Source: Alloalcanivorax balearicus MACL04
GTDB lineage: Bacteria; Pseudomonadota; Gammaproteobacteria; Pseudomonadales; Alcanivoracaceae
Assembly (NCBI RefSeq): GCF_025532145.1
Contig: NZ_ARXS01000001.1
Location: 62,001 to 126,000, forward strand
Length of the DNA: 64,000 bases
Direction of reading: 5' to 3'
The position numbers and the translations under genes are program-made. The stretch's first letter is position 1; every line of letters starts with the position of its first letter. The notes beneath the pieces were generated by a model. That model had not been told where the DNA came from and did not search any database. It saw only the letters and a program-made list of their open reading frames with translations. Below are positions 62,098-64,000 of this stretch, in pieces.

Positions 62098-64000
62098 ATG
62101 CGATATCCGGTTCTGCTGTCCCCCGTGCTGCTTTTACCCTGTCTTGGCCAAGGCGCCCAGCCGATTCCCCTGGAGACGGTGACCGTGACCACGCCCCGTC
62201 AGAGCCAGGCGCTGTTGGATACGCCAGCGGCGGTAACAGTGGTGGACAGTCAGGCTCACGGCGAGGGCCGCCCGAACCTGCAACTGGACGAGACCCTCAA
62301 CCGGGTCCCCGGCCTGTTCTTTCAGAACCGCTACAATTTCGCCCAGAACCTGCGCATCTCCAGCCGTGGCTTCGGCGCCCGCGCGCCCTTCGGCGTGCGT
62401 GGCTTGCATCTGCGTGTGGACGGCTTGCCCTATACCCTGCCGGACGGCCAGTCCCAGGTGGATGCCATTGACCTGGACCGGCTGCGGCAAGTGGAGGTGC
62501 TGCGTGGCCCGGCCTCTTCCCTGTACGGCAACGCCGCCGGCGGCGTGCTGTTGCTGAACAGCGACGACGGCGGCAGCCAGCCTCCCGGGGCGCACTTGCG
62601 TGTGGCCGGCGGCAGCGACGACTACCGCAAGCTAGGCGCCACGCTGTATCAGCGGGACGAGAACAATGACTACGCGTTGGGCGTTTCCGCCCTGTCCTTC
62701 GATGGCCAGCGGCAACAAAGCCGGGTGGAGAAATACCAGCTCAACGGTAAGTGGCGGCATCATCTCGCCAACGGCGGCCGCATCACCACTTTGCTGGACG
62801 TGCTGGACATTCCCACCGCCGAGGATCCCGGCGGCCTGACCCGGGCCCAGGCGCACGAGAATCGTGATCAGGCCTCTCGCTTCTCCAACCTGCTCGACGC
62901 CGGCCAGATAGTGCGCCAGCAACGACTGGGCTGGGTCTGGGATCAGCCCACGAAGCAAGGCGCCTGGCAGGGTTATCTGCACTACACCCACCGCGATTTC
63001 GAACAGCAGTTACCCTTCCCGGGCAGCAGCGAACTGGGCTATGAGCGGCATTTCTATGGCACCGGCCTGCGCTATGCTGGCCAGGCGGGGCAACTCAACT
63101 ACGTGATCGGCGCCGAAGTGAACCGGCAGGAGGATGATCGCGACCGTTATCAGATCAGTGCCAGCGGTGAGCGCCAGGGCCGCACCGCCGATGAGCAGCA
63201 GAACGCCACCGCCGCCGGACTGTTCGCCCAGGCCACCCTGCCACTGAATGAGTACTGGTCCTGGACCTTGGGCGGACGTCTGGACCGGTTGCAGCTGTCC
63301 ATCGACGACCGCTTTCTGGCGGACGGCGACGACGACGGCCATCGACGTTTCACCGAACGCAGCTACAGCACCGGATTGAACTGGCGGCTCCATCCCCGCC
63401 ATCAATTGTTCGCCAACATCGGCTCCGCTTTCGAGAGCCCCACCTTCACCGAATTCGCCAATCCCGACGGCGGCGGCTTCAACCCGGACCTGGAACCGCA
63501 GAAAGCGGTGAATGGCGAGATCGGCGCCCGTGGTGACCTGTCCGGCACCGTGCAGTACGAACTGACCCTGTTCACCGTCCGCACCCGCGACGAGATCGTG
63601 CCTTTCGAGCAGGACGGCCGCACCTTTTATGAAAACGCCGGCCGTACCCGGCGGGACGGTGTGGAACTGGGACTGAGCTGGTATCCAGACGATTGGAACC
63701 GGATCAGCGCCGCCTGGACCTATGGCAATTACCGGTTCCGCCGTTTCCAGGAAAACGGCGAATCCCTGCGGGACCATCGTCTGCCGGGATTGCCTGAACA
63801 CCAGCTCTACCTGGAATGGCAGCGGGACTATCGCGGCGGCACCTTCACCAGTCTGGAAACCCTGATGATCAGCTCGGTCTACGCGGAGAACGGCAGCGAT
63901 ACCCGTGTCGGCGGCTACGCACTGGTCAACGGCCGGGTCGGCCACCGCTGGCGGCTCGCCGGCGGCCACCAACTGACCACCTACCTCGCCGCCCATAACC
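62098..64000 (+). CDS. TonB-dependent outer-membrane receptor, partial at the window edge
   Basis: Starts at ATG 62098 behind AAGAGGTGC and runs to the window end with no stop (about 634 residues). Signal peptide (~19 residues), TonB box (ETVTVT), plug domain (DTPAAVTVVD; GFGARAPFGVRGLHLRVDG; RLRQVEVLRGPASSLYGN) and a barrel with FNPDLEPQKAVNGEIG. It imports an iron chelate or similar nutrient using TonB energy. The ligand cannot be told; the Gly-rich plug resembles ferric-siderophore receptors. Confidence 0.9.
   Translation, partial: MRYPVLLSPVLLLPCLGQGAQPIPLETVTVTTPRQSQALLDTPAAVTVVDSQAHGEGRPNLQLDETLNRVPGLFFQNRYNFAQNLRISSRGFGARAPFGVRGLHLRVDGLPYTLPDGQSQVDAIDLDRLRQVEVLRGPASSLYGNAAGGVLLLNSDDGGSQPPGAHLRVAGGSDDYRKLGATLYQRDENNDYALGVSALSFDGQRQQSRVEKYQLNGKWRHHLANGGRITTLLDVLDIPTAEDPGGLTRAQAHENRDQASRFSNLLDAGQIVRQQRLGWVWDQPTKQGAWQGYLHYTHRDFEQQLPFPGSSELGYERHFYGTGLRYAGQAGQLNYVIGAEVNRQEDDRDRYQISASGERQGRTADEQQNATAAGLFAQATLPLNEYWSWTLGGRLDRLQLSIDDRFLADGDDDGHRRFTERSYSTGLNWRLHPRHQLFANIGSAFESPTFTEFANPDGGGFNPDLEPQKAVNGEIGARGDLSGTVQYELTLFTVRTRDEIVPFEQDGRTFYENAGRTRRDGVELGLSWYPDDWNRISAAWTYGNYRFRRFQENGESLRDHRLPGLPEHQLYLEWQRDYRGGTFTSLETLMISSVYAENGSDTRVGGYALVNGRVGHRWRLAGGHQLTTYLAAHN

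Overview
The window is a 64 kb piece of GC-rich bacterial chromosome. The gene content (many acyl-CoA enzymes, TRAP transporter, tandem outer-membrane barrel proteins, RND efflux, PepSY/DUF3325/DUF3649 iron genes, Lrp and AraC regulators) points to a gammaproteobacterium. It looks most like an Alcanivorax/Alloalcanivorax or Pseudomonas relative; the genus is an inference from gene style, not a measured placement. No rRNA, tRNA, CRISPR array, insertion sequence or prophage was seen.

Region 1-18.7 kb is a catabolic island for an unknown carboxylic acid. It holds a CaiB-type CoA-transferase/racemase (cut by the window edge), then a minus-strand operon of a kinase-like phosphotransferase, a DUF6285 protein, an acyl-CoA dehydrogenase, an enoyl-CoA hydratase and a thioesterase-like protein. 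Next come a second hydratase, divergent SDR, hydratase and nitroreductase genes, an Lrp/LysE pair, a TRAP transporter, an acyl-CoA ligase and two tandem outer-membrane barrel genes. The phosphotransferase, DUF6285, dehydrogenase order matches the LvaA-LvaB-LvaC arrangement of levulinate catabolism and resembles a split ACAD10/11. A 16-bp dyad, TCGTC-N6-GACGA, occurs seven times in the upstream regions of these genes and was found nowhere else in the window. I read it as the operator of a single uptake, activation and beta-oxidation regulon whose regulator is not in the window.

Region 18.7-33 kb is mixed. It holds a FlgT-like lipoprotein, a REP-type repeat, a secreted beta-propeller, endonuclease V, a Fur-box-preceded DUF3325-DUF3649-PepSY operon and an AbiEi-like/orphan gene pair. 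These are followed by an amphipathic-repeat lipoprotein, an HlyD/DUF2955 export pair, a lipase/methyltransferase pair, a cytochrome b561/YceI pair, a 33-residue membrane peptide and a GNAT acetyltransferase.

Region 33-42 kb has a four-gene minus-strand run (flavin monooxygenase, bile-acid-type symporter, epimerase, SDR) divergent from an AraC regulator. After it come MetY, an enoyl-CoA hydratase, another AraC regulator, an Mpo1-like protein and a CBS protein.

Region 42-49 kb has an unusual coupled pair: a secreted and membrane-anchored AAA ATPase overlapping an MscS-type channel gene. An AraC regulator, a serine hydrolase and a diiron-type PF10118 protein follow.

Region 49-64 kb combines oxidative stress and iron functions: REP repeats, a peroxiredoxin-glutaredoxin with an OxyR-like site, and an mdtABC-plus-outer-membrane-factor operon behind a Fur-like box. 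Catalase, a hemolysin III family protein and the start of a TonB-dependent receptor (cut by the right edge) complete it.
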